Notes: generated by a model not told the origin, from the sequence alone. Positions 8,129 through 17,219 are shown, numbered from the stretch's first letter. The stretch is DNA of 57,058 nucleotides from Herbaspirillum sp. LeCh32-8 (GCF_017814915.1 NZ_JAGIPZ010000019.1:1-57058), one strand, 5' to 3'. Numbers and translations: made by a program.

Positions 8129-9610
8129 TCAATTGAGCGTCAAGGGCACGAAGATCTTTTCGTCGCCGCGCTCCACCAGCAGCGCCACGCTCTTGCCGGC
8201 CTGGCTGGCCAGCTTGCGCAACTGGTCCGCGGAAGTCACCGGCGTGCCGTTGAGCGCCAGGATCACGTCGCCGCTCTGGATGCCGGCGACCGCAGCCGGG
8301 CCGTTGACGTCTTCCACCAGCAGGCCGTTCTGGCCGCCCAGCTGCTTCTGTTCATCCTTGTCCAGCGGGCGCACCGCCAGGCCCAGGCGGCCCTGGTTCT
8401 CCGCCTTGTTGGCCTGCGCCTCGTTCTTGGCCTGCTTCATCTCGCCGACCTTGACGTTGATGGTGCGCACCTTGCCGGCCCGCATCACCTCCAGCGGCTG
8501 CGAAGTACCCGGCGCCGTATCGGCCACCAACGTGGGCAAGTCCACCGAATGGTCGATCGCATGACCGTTGAAGCTCAGGATCACATCACCCGGCTGCAGG
8601 CCTGCCTTGTCGGCCGGTCCGCCCTTTTCCACCGACGACACCAGCGCGCCCTGCGCGCTCTTCAGGCCGAAGGATTCAGACAGCGTCTGGTTCAGGTCCT
8701 GCACCGAAACGCCCAGACGACCACGGGTCACCTTGCCGTGTTGCGCCAGCTGTTGCTCCACCTTCATCGCCACGTCGATCGGGATCGCGAAGGACAGGCC
8801 CTGGTAACCGCCGGTCTGGCTATAGATCTGCGAGTTGATGCCGATCACCTCGCCACGCAAATTGAACAGCGGGCCGCCCGAGTTGCCCGGATTGACGGCC
8901 ACGTCGGTCTGCAGGAAGGGCACGTAGTTGTCGTCCGGCAGGCTGCGCGACTTGGCGCTGACGATACCGGCGGTGGCGGTGTTGTCGAAGCCGTAGGGCG
9001 AGCCGATCGCCAGCACCGGTTCGCCGACCTTGACCTTCGACGGATCGCCGATCTGCACCGTCGGCAAATTCTTGGCGTCGATGCGGATCACCGCGATATC
9101 GCTCTGCTTGTCCACGCCCAGCACCTTGGCCTTGAACTCGCGGCGGTCGGTCAGCTTGACCACCACTTCCTGCGCGCCGTCGACCACGTGGGCATTGGTC
9201 AGGATCATGCCGTCGGGCGAGATGATGAAGCCGGAGCCCAGGCCATGCATCACGCGCGGCTGGCGCGGCATCTGCAATTGCGGGCCGAAACGCTTGAAGA
9301 ATTGCGCGAACGGATCATCGGGATCGGCGTCGTCATCGTTGTCGGCGACCTTGCTGGCCTTGCCGGTGACGCTGATGTTCACCACTGCAGGGCCGGCGCG
9401 CTGCACGATGCCGGAGAAGTCGGTCGCCGCCGCGATGACGGGGCCGGCCGGCGCCGCCGGCGCGGTGTTGGAGGCCACCAGCGGGGCGTTGACCGTGGCC
9501 GCCTGCGCGGACGGCAGGTCGGCGCCGCGAAAATACACGTAGCTGCCGCCGACCACTGCGGCGATCATCACGGCCAGGGTATTGCGTACGAAAACAATGC
9601 GACGGCTCAT
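8129..9610 (-). CDS. Do-family periplasmic serine protease (DegP/DegQ/MucD type)
   Basis: This protein of about 493 residues degrades or refolds misfolded envelope proteins. An N-terminal hydrophobic segment with a following AQA site directs export. The trypsin-like domain carries the triad His in TNAHVVDG (near 141), Asp in QSDIAVIRID (near 171) and Ser in NPGNSGGPL (near 245). Two PDZ domains follow (about 280-375 and 395-490). Two ATGs are adjacent; the second (9610) has better spacing from AAAGGAG than the first (9613). A two-component system lies upstream after a repeat-like spacer. Confidence 0.93.
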   Translation of the reverse strand: MSRRIVFVRNTLAVMIAAVVGGSYVYFRGADLPSAQAATVNAPLVASNTAPAAPAGPVIAAATDFSGIVQRAGPAVVNISVTGKASKVADNDDDADPDDPFAQFFKRFGPQLQMPRQPRVMHGLGSGFIISPDGMILTNAHVVDGAQEVVVKLTDRREFKAKVLGVDKQSDIAVIRIDAKNLPTVQIGDPSKVKVGEPVLAIGSPYGFDNTATAGIVSAKSRSLPDDNYVPFLQTDVAVNPGNSGGPLFNLRGEVIGINSQIYSQTGGYQGLSFAIPIDVAMKVEQQLAQHGKVTRGRLGVSVQDLNQTLSESFGLKSAQGALVSSVEKGGPADKAGLQPGDVILSFNGHAIDHSVDLPTLVADTAPGTSQPLEVMRAGKVRTINVKVGEMKQAKNEAQANKAENQGRLGLAVRPLDKDEQKQLGGQNGLLVEDVNGPAAVAGIQSGDVILALNGTPVTSADQLRKLASQAGKSVALLVERGDEKIFVPLTLN

Positions 9611-9775
9611 CATGCACTCCTTTTCTTCTCAGAAAAATATCATCGGCGGCGCCAGCTTTCCTGCTGTGGATGCTGCAGCTGCTCTGCCGTTGGAATGAAG
9701 ATTAGAGCGGGAAAATTAAGACAAACTTAAGGAAAAAAGAGAGACGGGAAGCATGGTGGGAGACTGTGCTCAGGC

Positions 9776-9975
9776 CCTTGAGCGAGATGACGTGGCGAAC
9801 GCCACTGGGTCCCGGCCTGCGCCGGGACGACAGGTCGTGGATAACCTCGAACATCCGAGGCTCGAGCTTTCTGCTTCGTGGCGTCCTGACGAAATTCAGG
9901 ATCCAGCGTCGTTCAGCGGACGTCAATACGCAACAAACGCCCTCAGATCGCAGCCCGGGCCGCGACGACAACACT
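9776..9975. repeat. REP-like intergenic palindromic sequence
   Basis: The spacer between the Do-protease gene and the sensor kinase contains the hairpin GTCCCGGCctgcGCCGGGAC (9809-9828), a second short hairpin around CCTGAcgaaatTCAGG and a further CCCGGGCC-rich piece. The word CCCGGCCTGCGCCGGGA is of the kind that recurs in proteobacterial intergenic repeats. No second copy is in the window. A 90-residue frame across it is rejected as coding. Confidence 0.5.
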
Positions 9976-9984
9976 ACCGCGCGG

Positions 9985-11313
9985 CTATGCCTGCAAGGGG
10001 AACGTGACGCGCGCCTGCAAACCCTTGCCGGTATTTTTCAACTCTACCGGCACGCGATGCAGGTCGGCGATCTGGCGCACGATGGCCAGGCCCAGTCCGC
10101 TGCCGAAGGCGGCACGCCCGGCGTTCTGCTCCTGCGGACGGCGCGCGCGGTAGAAGCGGTCGAACACGCGCGGCATCTCGCTCTCGGCGATGCCGGGGCC
10201 GCTGTCCTGGATCAGCACCGTGCAGCGACCCGTCGTAGAAGTATCAAAGGACACGTCGACCACGCCGCCCGCCGGCGTGTAGCGCAAGGCGTTGTCGACC
10301 AGGTTATTGAACAGGATGCGCAGGGCGTCGGCGTTGCCCTTCACCCGCAGCGGCGGCCCGGCGTCATCGCCGGAGAGGCCGAGATCGATGCCGCCGTGCT
10401 CGGCCACCGACAACAGGTCGCCCACCACGCCACCCAGCAATGCACGCAGGTCGACATCGGCCAACTGCATCGCATCGGGCTCCTGGCGGGCCAGCGTCAG
10501 CAGCTGATGCACAAGATGAGTGGCGCGCTCCAGGCCGTTCTTGAGATCGACGAAGGCGGCGCGGCGCTCTTCCTCATCGGTGGCGCGCTCGGCCAGCTGC
10601 GCCTGCAGGCGCAGCGCGGTCAGCGGCGTGCGCAGCTCGTGCGCGGCGTCGGCCACGAAGGCGCGCTGCGCTTCGGTGGAATGCTTCAGGCGCGCCAGCA
10701 GATCATTCATGGCATGGGTCAGCGGCTGGATCTCCTGCGGCATGCCCACATCGGCCAGGGGCTGCAGCGAGTTCATGTCGCGCGCGCCGACTTCGGCGGC
10801 GGCGCGGCGCACCGGCGCCAATCCGCGGCTGACCGCCAACCAAGCGAGCACGCCGATCAGCGGGAACAGCAGCAGCATCGGCGCCACCGTCTTGACCGCC
10901 ATCTGCGCGGCGATCTCGTCGCGCGCGCTTTGCGGCTGCGCCACCTGCACCACGGTGTTGCCGATCTGGGCGCTGTAGACGCGCCACATGCCGTTGGGCC
11001 CGCGCACATTGGCAAAGCCCAGCTCGGCCTGGCGCGGCATAGCACTGCGCGCATGCGAGTGATAAATGACGGTGCCGCGACTGTCCCAGATCTGCATCAT
11101 GATCTCGTCTTCCAGCTCGGGCAGCTGCTGGCCGGGCGAGATCGGCGAGAACGCCTGGCGCGGCAGCGAAGCGGCGATCTGGCGCATTTGATAATCGAAG
11201 ATCTGGTTGGCCTCGCCGCGCGCCTGGAAGTACAGGCCGGCGCCGGCGATCACGATGATGGAGAACAGCCCCAGGCCCAGCCACAGCAGCAGCTTGTTGC
11301 GTACCGAATTCAT
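9985..11313 (-). CDS. Two-component sensor histidine kinase (QseC-like)
   Basis: This 442-residue inner-membrane sensor has membrane segments at about 8-28 and 145-165 flanking a periplasmic domain of about 115 residues. A HAMP-like linker follows, then the H-box HELRTPLTALRLQ, N-box NLVDNALRYT, G1 DSGPGI and G2 GSGLGLAIV. Its ATG overlaps the regulator stop as ATGA, so the two are translationally coupled. The architecture matches the QseC/PmrB group. The ligand is unknown, and proximity to a Do protease hints at envelope stress only by context. Confidence 0.9.
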   Translation of the reverse strand: MNSVRNKLLLWLGLGLFSIIVIAGAGLYFQARGEANQIFDYQMRQIAASLPRQAFSPISPGQQLPELEDEIMMQIWDSRGTVIYHSHARSAMPRQAELGFANVRGPNGMWRVYSAQIGNTVVQVAQPQSARDEIAAQMAVKTVAPMLLLFPLIGVLAWLAVSRGLAPVRRAAAEVGARDMNSLQPLADVGMPQEIQPLTHAMNDLLARLKHSTEAQRAFVADAAHELRTPLTALRLQAQLAERATDEEERRAAFVDLKNGLERATHLVHQLLTLARQEPDAMQLADVDLRALLGGVVGDLLSVAEHGGIDLGLSGDDAGPPLRVKGNADALRILFNNLVDNALRYTPAGGVVDVSFDTSTTGRCTVLIQDSGPGIAESEMPRVFDRFYRARRPQEQNAGRAAFGSGLGLAIVRQIADLHRVPVELKNTGKGLQARVTFPLQA

Positions 11314-11966
11314 GCCGGCACCAGGTAGCCGACGCCGCGCACGTTCTTGATGAAGTCGCTTCCGACTTTCTTGCGCAGCGCGTGGATGTGCACTTCGACG
11401 GCGTTGCTCTCGATGCTGTCGTCCCAGCCGTAGAGTTTTTCCTCCAGTTGGGCGCGCGACAGCACCACACCCGGGCGATCCATGAAGGCGTGCAGCAGCG
11501 TGAACTCGCGTGCCGACAGATTGACCGGCTTGCCCGCCACGGTGACTTCGTGGGTGGCGGGGTTCAACACCACCTCGCGCACCTGCACCAGGCTGTCGGC
11601 GCGGCCGGACTGGCGACGCAGCAGCGCGCGCATGCGCGCGGAAAGTTCTTCCAGGTCGAAGGGCTTGATCAGGTAGTCGTCGGCGCCGGCGTCCAGGCCG
11701 GCCACGCGGTCGGCCACGGCGTCGCGCGCGGTGGTGATCAGCACCGGGATGCCGTTGCCGCGCTCGCGCATGGTCTTCAGCACCGCCAGGCCATCCTTTT
11801 GCGGCAAGCCGAGGTCGAGCAGTAGCATGGCGTAATCCTCGTTGCGCAAGGCGGCATCGGCCGACTTGCCGTCCTGCACCCAGTCGATGGCGAAGCCGTC
11901 CTGGCGCAAGCCCTTGCGCACCGCTTCGCCCACCATGGGATCGTCTTCCACCAGCAATATGCGCAT
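11310..11966 (-). CDS. OmpR-family response regulator (QseB-like)
   Basis: This 218-residue regulator has a receiver domain at residues 1-115 with acidic pocket EDD, phospho-acceptor Asp in LLLDLGLP, the Thr in LITTARD and Lys in LIKPFD. A winged-helix DNA-binding domain follows (about 125-218), ending EVHIHALRKKVG and RGVGYLVPA. It is the partner of the kinase whose start overlaps its stop. Target genes are not evident from the sequence. Confidence 0.93.
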   Translation of the reverse strand: MRILLVEDDPMVGEAVRKGLRQDGFAIDWVQDGKSADAALRNEDYAMLLLDLGLPQKDGLAVLKTMRERGNGIPVLITTARDAVADRVAGLDAGADDYLIKPFDLEELSARMRALLRRQSGRADSLVQVREVVLNPATHEVTVAGKPVNLSAREFTLLHAFMDRPGVVLSRAQLEEKLYGWDDSIESNAVEVHIHALRKKVGSDFIKNVRGVGYLVPA

Positions 11967-11978
11967 GTCGGCTCCGCT

Positions 11979-12173
11979 CTAGAGAATTTTGGCCAAGACG
12001 AACACCACCGTCGACAGCAGGATAGTGGACGCAAAGGGCAGCGAAAAGGTGCGCCCGAACAGGCGGAAGCGCACGTCGCCGGGCAGCCTGCCGATGCCCA
12101 GCTTTTCCAGCCAGGGCAGGATGGACGAGAACACGATCACGGCCAGGAAGATCACCACCACCCAACGTATCAT
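11979..12173 (-). CDS. DUF2905 family small membrane protein
   Basis: This 64-residue protein has two hydrophobic segments (about 3-20 and 42-63) separated by the family-typical LGRLPGD-like stretch (here IGRLPGDVRF). AGGAG lies just upstream and overlaps the stop region of the preceding methyltransferase gene, which suggests coupling. It is upstream of the two-component genes on the same strand. Function is unknown. Confidence 0.85.
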   Translation of the reverse strand: MIRWVVVIFLAVIVFSSILPWLEKLGIGRLPGDVRFRLFGRTFSLPFASTILLSTVVFVLAKIL

Positions 12174-12183
12174 GCCGTTCTCC

Positions 12184-13344
12184 TCACAGACGATGGGTGC
12201 GGTCGTGGCGCAGCATGCGCTGCGGCCATTCGGCGTTCTTGCCGATCACCAGCACCTTGAACAACTCGCCCATCTCGGCCGGCGAAATCAGTTTTTGCAT
12301 AGCATTAGCCTGCGGCAGGTATTGCAGGCTCTGTTCGGGCGAGGTGCGCAGCAGCAGCTCGCCGATGCCGGCGTTGAGCAGGAAGGCGCCCTGGCTGGTG
12401 TAGGCCAGCACTTCGGCGCCCTCTTCCACCGCGGCGATCGCCATGGCGGTGAAGTCGACGTGGGCGGTGATGTCCTGCAGGCCGGGCCACCAGAACGGAT
12501 CGTCATGGGAGTGATGGCGGTAGTGGCACATCAGCGTGCCGGCCGAGCGGTCGTGCAAATAGTATTCGGCCGCCGGGAAACCATAGTCCGGCAAGATCGC
12601 CACTGCCCCCGAACCGCCGGCCACCATGCGCGCCAGCGTGCGCATGAAACCGGTGGCCACCGGGGCCAGCTCGGTCACATACGCCTCAGGCAATTCGTCG
12701 GCCTCGGGAATCTGCGCCACCGGCAGGCCGTCAACCGCGCGGTCTTCATAGCGGAAGTTGCCCGCCGCGTCGACCGCCACGCCGCGCTCCAGCCAGCCCT
12801 GCGCCGACTTGACCGCCAGCCGCACCGGCATCGCGTCCAGCACTTCGTTGCCGACCACCACGCCGGAGAAGCTCTCGGGCAACGCGTCCAGCCACTCGAC
12901 CAGGACCGCGAACTCGCCCAGCGTTTCCTTCTGGCGCGCGCGCAGCTGGGCCGATATTTCCACGATGAAATATTTCTTCGGCAATTGCCCGCGCGACTTC
13001 AGTTCAGTGAGGATGTCGAGCGCCAATTTGCCGGTGCCAGCCCCGAATTCGAGGAAAACATTGGCAAGCGCTTCACTTTCATTGATCAGTTCTGTCGCCA
13101 AATGCGCCAAAGTCGCGCCAAACAGGGGCGAAATTTCCGGGGCGGTTGTAAAATCACCGTCTTTGCCCAATTTGGCCGATCCGCCGCTGTAATAGCCCAC
13201 TTGCGGCGCGTACAGCGCCAGCTCCATGTAGCGTTCGAAGGAAATCCAGCCACCCGCCGCGGCGATCTCGCCGGCGATCAGCTGTTTCAGAGAGTGCGAG
13301 GCGGCCTGTGCGTCGGCGCCCGGTTCAGGTAGTTGCAGTTGCAT
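12184..13344 (-). CDS. MidA/NDUFAF7-type SAM-dependent methyltransferase
   Basis: This 386-residue protein belongs to the family (PF02636) that in mitochondria methylates a complex I arginine; bacterial targets are mostly unassigned. Visible marks are FERYMELALYAPQVGYY near the N-terminus, GDFTTAPEISPLFG, the SAM-binding LEFGAGTGKLA and the later GNEVLDAMPV. The start at 13344 (MQLQLPEP) is preferred over 13446, which would run far into the divergent SDR gene. The start codons of the two divergent genes nearly touch, so their promoters must overlap coding sequence. Confidence 0.85.
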   Translation of the reverse strand: MQLQLPEPGADAQAASHSLKQLIAGEIAAAGGWISFERYMELALYAPQVGYYSGGSAKLGKDGDFTTAPEISPLFGATLAHLATELINESEALANVFLEFGAGTGKLALDILTELKSRGQLPKKYFIVEISAQLRARQKETLGEFAVLVEWLDALPESFSGVVVGNEVLDAMPVRLAVKSAQGWLERGVAVDAAGNFRYEDRAVDGLPVAQIPEADELPEAYVTELAPVATGFMRTLARMVAGGSGAVAILPDYGFPAAEYYLHDRSAGTLMCHYRHHSHDDPFWWPGLQDITAHVDFTAMAIAAVEEGAEVLAYTSQGAFLLNAGIGELLLRTSPEQSLQYLPQANAMQKLISPAEMGELFKVLVIGKNAEWPQRMLRHDRTHRL

Positions 13345-13366
13345 GGGCCGTATTGTATTTGAACTT

Positions 13367-14146
13367 ATGGAATCCCAAACCCATCCCCAAAGCTCGGCCC
13401 GCGTGGCGCTGGTCACCGGCGCCGCGCGTCGTATCGGCCGCCACATCGCCCTGGCGCTGGCGCGCGCCGGCTGGGACGTGGCCGTGCATTACAACCGTTC
13501 ACGCGACGAAGCCGACGAAGTCGTGCGCGAAATCGAAGCCCTGGGCCGCCGCGCGCTGGCCGTGCGCGCCGAGCTGGGCAATGAGGACGAGGTGCGTGGC
13601 CTGCTGGCGCAGACGGCGCCGCTGGGGCGCGTGTCCTGCATCGTGAACAACGCCTCGCTGTTCGACTTCGACGACGCCGCCAGCTTCGGCAACGACCGCC
13701 TGCAGCTGCACATGGCCGCCAACGTCGGCGCGCCGGTGCTGCTGGCGCAGGCGCTGTACGAGGCCACCCCGGCCGACAGCCAGGCGGTGGTGGTCAACCT
13801 GCTGGACCAGAAACTGTACAATCCCAACCCCGATTACCTGTCGTATACGCTGTCCAAGGCTGCGCTGCACAGCGCCACCACGCTGCTGGCGCAAGCGCTG
13901 GCGCCGCGCGTGCGGGTGGTGGGCGTGGCGCCCGGCCTCACCATGGTCTCGGGCGACCAGACCAACGAGCAGTTCGGCCGTGCGCACCAGGTCACCCCGC
14001 TGGGCAAGAGCAGCACGCCCGACGACGTGGCCGCCGCGGTCTGCTACGTGGCGTCGGCGCAGGCCGTCACCGGCACCACGCTGCTGGTCGACGGCGGCCA
14101 GCATTTGCTTCCCCTTTCGCGCGACGTCATGTTCGTGGCGAAGTAA
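13367..14146 (+). CDS. Pteridine-reductase-like short-chain dehydrogenase (FolM-like)
   Basis: This 259-residue NADPH-dependent SDR has nucleotide-binding TGAARRIGRH, the NNAS motif in VNNASLFDF and catalytic YTLSK. The arginine-rich TGAARRIG and the NLLDQK replacing the usual catalytic-serine strand are typical of the PTR1/FolM group that reduces dihydropterins. It lies 18 bp before folB, another pterin enzyme, which supports that role. The start at 13367 (MESQTH) is preferred; an in-frame ATG at 13343 would begin on the start codon of the divergent gene. Confidence 0.8.
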   Translation: MESQTHPQSSARVALVTGAARRIGRHIALALARAGWDVAVHYNRSRDEADEVVREIEALGRRALAVRAELGNEDEVRGLLAQTAPLGRVSCIVNNASLFDFDDAASFGNDRLQLHMAANVGAPVLLAQALYEATPADSQAVVVNLLDQKLYNPNPDYLSYTLSKAALHSATTLLAQALAPRVRVVGVAPGLTMVSGDQTNEQFGRAHQVTPLGKSSTPDDVAAAVCYVASAQAVTGTTLLVDGGQHLLPLSRDVMFVAK

Positions 14147-14164
14147 TTTTTATCTCTATTCATC

Positions 14165-14560
14165 ATGTTCTTCGCATCCCATCCTTCCCTGCAAGATTGC
14201 CGCCGCGTGTTCCTGCGCAACTACGAGGTGTTCATCAACATCGGCGTGCACGAATTCGAAAAGAAGGGTGAGCAGCGCATCCTGATCAACGTGGATTTGT
14301 ATGTCCCGCTGGCCGACACCACCCCCAAGGCCGACCAGCTCGACGAAGTGGTGGACTACGACTTCATCCGCTCCACCATCGCCCGCCGCATGGCCCAGGG
14401 CCACATCCATCTGCAGGAAACCCTGTGCGACGACGTGATGGACGCCATGCTGGCGCATCCCATGGTGCGCGCGGTGCGCGTGTCGACCGAGAAGCCGGAC
14501 GTCTATCCGGACTGCGACTCGGTGGGCGTGGAAACCTTCCGCATCAAGAGCGGCAACTGA
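14165..14560 (+). CDS. folB: Dihydroneopterin aldolase
   Basis: This 131-residue enzyme cleaves 7,8-dihydroneopterin to hydroxymethyldihydropterin and glycolaldehyde in folate biosynthesis. Typical features are [13 protein letters not shown] near the N-terminus, VDYDFI in the middle and [10 protein letters not shown] near the C-terminus, with the conserved Glu and Lys of the active site. It sits between a FolM-like SDR and ttcA with short gaps, probably in one transcript. Confidence 0.92.
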   Translation: MFFASHPSLQDCRRVFLRNYEVFINIGVHEFEKKGEQRILINVDLYVPLADTTPKADQLDEVVDYDFIRSTIARRMAQGHIHLQETLCDDVMDAMLAHPMVRAVRVSTEKPDVYPDCDSVGVETFRIKSGN

Positions 14561-14577
14561 ACCAGACAGGCAGGATC

Positions 14578-15576
14578 ATGAACGACCGACTTCCTCCCTC
14601 CGCCGAGATGGCCAACCTGGCCGATCTCCCTGACTTGGCCGATCCCGCCCACGAGGCGCACGCCGATACCTGCAGCAATACTGGCGACACGCCGGCCGGC
14701 AACGAAGTGACGACCAAGGGCTCGCGCCGCTTCGAGATCCTGGAAAAAGGCATCCGCCGCATGGCCGGCAAGGCCATCGCCGACTTCGGCATGATCGAGG
14801 ATGGCGACGTCATCATGGCCTGCATGTCCGGCGGCGCCGACAGCTACACCATGCTGGAAACGCTGCGCTACCTGCAAAGCGTGGCGCCGGTCCACTTCGA
14901 GATCATCGCCGTCAACCTGGACCAGAAGCAGCCGGGCTTCCCGGAGCACATCCTGCCGGAATATTTCCAGCGTATCGGCGTGCGCTACCGCATCGTCGAA
15001 GAAGACACCTACAGCATCGTCAAAGAGAAGATCGCACCGGGCAAGACCACCTGCTCGCTGTGCTCGCGCCTGCGCCGCGGGATCCTCTATCGCGTGGCCA
15101 AAGAACTGGGCGCCACCAAGATCGCGCTGGGCCATCACCGCGACGACATCCTGCACACCTTCATGCTCAATATGTTCTACGGCGGCAAGATCAAGACCAT
15201 GCCGCCCAAGCTGATCGCCGACGACGGGGAGAACATCGTGATCCGCCCGTTGGCCTATTGCCGCGAACCGGACATCAAGAAATACGCCGCGGCGATGGAA
15301 TTCCCCATCATCCCCTGCAACCTGTGCGGCTCGCAGCCCAACCTGCAACGCCAGGCCATGCGGGAGATGCTCAACCAGTGGGAAAAGACCAATCCGCTGT
15401 GGATCAAGAGCATGTTCACGGCGATGGCCAACATCACCCCGTCGCACATGCTGGATCGCTCGCTGTTCGACTTCGCCAGCTTCCAGGCTCTGGCCGGCAA
15501 GGAAGCCGCCGGCGACACCTTGTTCGACCGTGACGACAAGCCCGACAGCGCTCAGACGGTCGTGACCCTGCTCTGA
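14578..15576 (+). CDS. ttcA: tRNA 2-thiocytidine(32) synthetase TtcA
   Basis: This 332-residue Fe-S enzyme inserts sulfur at C32 of certain tRNAs using ATP. The PP-loop is near residue 84 and reads SGGADSY, whereas the TtcA proteins I know have SGGKDSY; it still fits the general SGGxDS pattern. Two CxxC pairs (CSLC near 158, CNLC near 247) and an earlier Cys would hold the iron-sulfur cluster. An N-terminal extension of about 50 residues is acidic and Ala-rich. It follows folB by 17 bp and ends at a terminator. Confidence 0.93.
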   Translation: MNDRLPPSAEMANLADLPDLADPAHEAHADTCSNTGDTPAGNEVTTKGSRRFEILEKGIRRMAGKAIADFGMIEDGDVIMACMSGGADSYTMLETLRYLQSVAPVHFEIIAVNLDQKQPGFPEHILPEYFQRIGVRYRIVEEDTYSIVKEKIAPGKTTCSLCSRLRRGILYRVAKELGATKIALGHHRDDILHTFMLNMFYGGKIKTMPPKLIADDGENIVIRPLAYCREPDIKKYAAAMEFPIIPCNLCGSQPNLQRQAMREMLNQWEKTNPLWIKSMFTAMANITPSHMLDRSLFDFASFQALAGKEAAGDTLFDRDDKPDSAQTVVTLL

Positions 15577-15595
15577 GCCTTGCCCGGCAGTGGCG

Positions 15596-15617
15596 GCCCG
15601 TTGAGTCGGGCTTTTCT
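15596..15617 (+). terminator. Intrinsic terminator after ttcA
   Basis: The stem GCCCG/CGGGC with a six-base loop is followed by TTTTCTT. It ends the folM-folB-ttcA unit and lies only 20 bases before the conserved promoter element, marking the boundary of the glycan/lipid region. Confidence 0.75.
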
Positions 15618-15636
15618 TGATCAACAGCAAATACAT

Positions 15637-15744
15637 GGGATTGGATGCCAAATACCCTGCTGATTCTCGCTTGCGGGCGGCAGTCCATATGGTCTAATCT
15701 GACCATCGCGGTTGATGCCCTGGAGCGCCGTGCAGGGGAAGAAC
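15637..15744 (+). promoter_or_regulatory. Conserved promoter element, copy A
   Basis: This stretch aligns without gaps to 30102 onward for about 85 bases, then to 30210 with one single-base shift. Shared blocks include CAAATACCCT, CTCGCTTG and ATGGTCTAATCTGACC, and it ends in GGGGAAGAAC. Within it a -35-like TTGCGG (15671-15676) and a -10-like TCTAAT (15693-15698) are 16 bases apart; copy B has TTGAAG and TCTAAT at the same spacing. GGTC...GACC around the -10 is a short inverted repeat and possible operator. It precedes the PhyH gene by 121 bp. Confidence 0.65.
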
Positions 15745-15865
15745 GACGCCGGCCATGCCGTCCCGGCAACCCGACCTTCGACTTCCTCCCCGGCCGGTAA
15801 CGGACACTTGATCGCCAGGATCGGTGCAACCCATTACTTCACTCTCTCCCTCAGGAAGTCACGCC

Positions 15866-16735
15866 ATGAAAGATGCCGTAGCGCGCGATGCAATAAAGAT
15901 CAAGGCCCCCTTCGCCGAGTTGCAGGAAGCTGTCCGCAACGACAGGCTCATCGGCAAGGATGTCGACCTCACCAGCCTGCAGCGCTATGGCGTTCGGGTC
16001 GTGAAGCAGCACTTCAGCAAGGCGCTCATTGCGGAAATGGCGCAGCATTTCCACACACTGCTGGCCTCCGGCGACATCAAGCGCAGCGCGGCGCACCGCA
16101 CGGAGGTGCGCTTTCGCGACGACCAGCCGTTCGCAAAAATCATCGAGAACCAGGAATTCCTGTCGCTGGCGCGCCCGCTCTTCGACGGCGAGATCGCGCT
16201 TGATTTCATGCGCATCGTCAAGAAGGACACGGTCGACCGCGATCCGGTGTTCCTGCACCAGGACGCCGGTTATCAGGTCGGCCGTTATGACGCGTACTCG
16301 ATCTTCATCGCCCTCACCAATTGCGGTCCCGACAACGGCGGCCTGGCCTTTTATCCAGGCTCGCTCAACTATGGCCACCTGGGCGACGTCGGCGGCATCG
16401 CCCCGATCCTGCCGCCCGAATACCCCTTGCTGCATCCGGCGCTGGAAGCCGGCGACGCGGTGATCATGCACGCCGGCACCTGGCATTTCTCCACGCCGAA
16501 CCGCACCGGTGACGACCGCGTGTACCTGGAGGTCAACATCCGTTCGGCCGACGACCCCGGCGCCAAGCAATTGCTGGGCTGCGAAGAAAAGCGCGAATGG
16601 ATCCTGAACATCTCGGTCAGCGACCTCTTCGAGAGCTCGCGTGAACAGCGAATGAAAGCCCTGTATCAGGAGATCGCCCGCCTGAAGCAGGAGCTGGCAG
16701 AAATCAAGGACGCGCCTCAGGATGCCACTCACTAA
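15866..16735 (+). CDS. PhyH-family Fe(II)/2-oxoglutarate dioxygenase
   Basis: This 289-residue enzyme probably hydroxylates an acyl or sugar-lipid substrate using 2-oxoglutarate and O2. The metal-binding HxD is in LHQDAGY (near 130), the distal His in WHFSTPNRTGDDR (near 208), with an Arg following for 2-oxoglutarate. The C-terminus is a predicted coiled coil (QEIARLKQELAEIKD) after about residue 255, unusual for the family. The start at 15866 follows AGGAAG. It is the first gene after promoter element A and overlaps the next gene by 14 bp. Confidence 0.8.
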   Translation: MKDAVARDAIKIKAPFAELQEAVRNDRLIGKDVDLTSLQRYGVRVVKQHFSKALIAEMAQHFHTLLASGDIKRSAAHRTEVRFRDDQPFAKIIENQEFLSLARPLFDGEIALDFMRIVKKDTVDRDPVFLHQDAGYQVGRYDAYSIFIALTNCGPDNGGLAFYPGSLNYGHLGDVGGIAPILPPEYPLLHPALEAGDAVIMHAGTWHFSTPNRTGDDRVYLEVNIRSADDPGAKQLLGCEEKREWILNISVSDLFESSREQRMKALYQEIARLKQELAEIKDAPQDATH

Positions 16736-17183
16736 GCTGGACCTCGAAAGGATCCTCGACATCACGGATCCTTTCCTGATGATCGATGCTGTGCCGGAAC
16801 TGACGCCGGGAAAGACCTGCCATGCGCAGCTCAGCGTCGCACCGGACGAGTGGTTCATGACCTGTCACCTGACCAGGTCGCCCGTCATGCCCGGCGTGCT
16901 GCAGGCGGAAGTGATGTTGCAGGCCTTCGCGCTGCCGGTACTGACCGATGCTGGTCACGAAGGATTGCAGAGCTATCTCAGGAATTTCGAGCTGGCGCTG
17001 TACAAGAAGGTCGAACGCCGCGCCGCCCCTTTCATCCTGGACGCCAACGCCACGATCACCGATGCCCGCCGCGGCATCTACAAAGGGACGGCCGAGCTGC
17101 GCCTGGAGGGAGAACTGGTGGCCGCGCTCAAGGTCACCATGGTGTCGCCGCACGCGATGGCAGCTCCCCGCGCCGCCTCCTGA
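16722..17183 (+). CDS. FabZ-like hotdog-fold dehydratase, copy 1
   Basis: This 153-residue protein resembles 3-hydroxyacyl-ACP dehydratases. The active-site helix region reads CHLTRSPVMPGVLQAEVMLQ; the catalytic-type His and Glu are present, but the usual HFPGNP is HLTRSP. It starts inside the end of the PhyH gene, so the two are coupled. With the acyl carrier protein at 19294 it suggests modification of a carrier-bound acyl chain. A second hotdog gene of the same family lies at 23257. Activity is not assured given the altered motif. Confidence 0.75.
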   Translation: MPLTKLDLERILDITDPFLMIDAVPELTPGKTCHAQLSVAPDEWFMTCHLTRSPVMPGVLQAEVMLQAFALPVLTDAGHEGLQSYLRNFELALYKKVERRAAPFILDANATITDARRGIYKGTAELRLEGELVAALKVTMVSPHAMAAPRAAS

Positions 17184-17219
17184 ACAGGTGCGGCGACCGC
17201 CGGTAGCTGCCGGCGCTTG

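Noticed and set aside
8090..9730. Long plus-strand frame of 546 codons opposite the Do protease
   Set aside because: It is the antisense shadow of a gene with catalytic triad and PDZ domains; composition is His/Arg/Gln-rich and there is no ribosome-binding site.
9702..9974. 90-codon minus-strand frame across the REP-like spacer
   Set aside because: The translation (SSRRRPGPSG) is the repeat hairpin read as protein, a common false call in GC-rich genomes.
15434..15829. Minus-strand frame that resembles another at 30079-30282
   Set aside because: The protein-level resemblance comes from the duplicated promoter element, not from coding sequence. Both lie in intergenic DNA and lack shared starts or ends.
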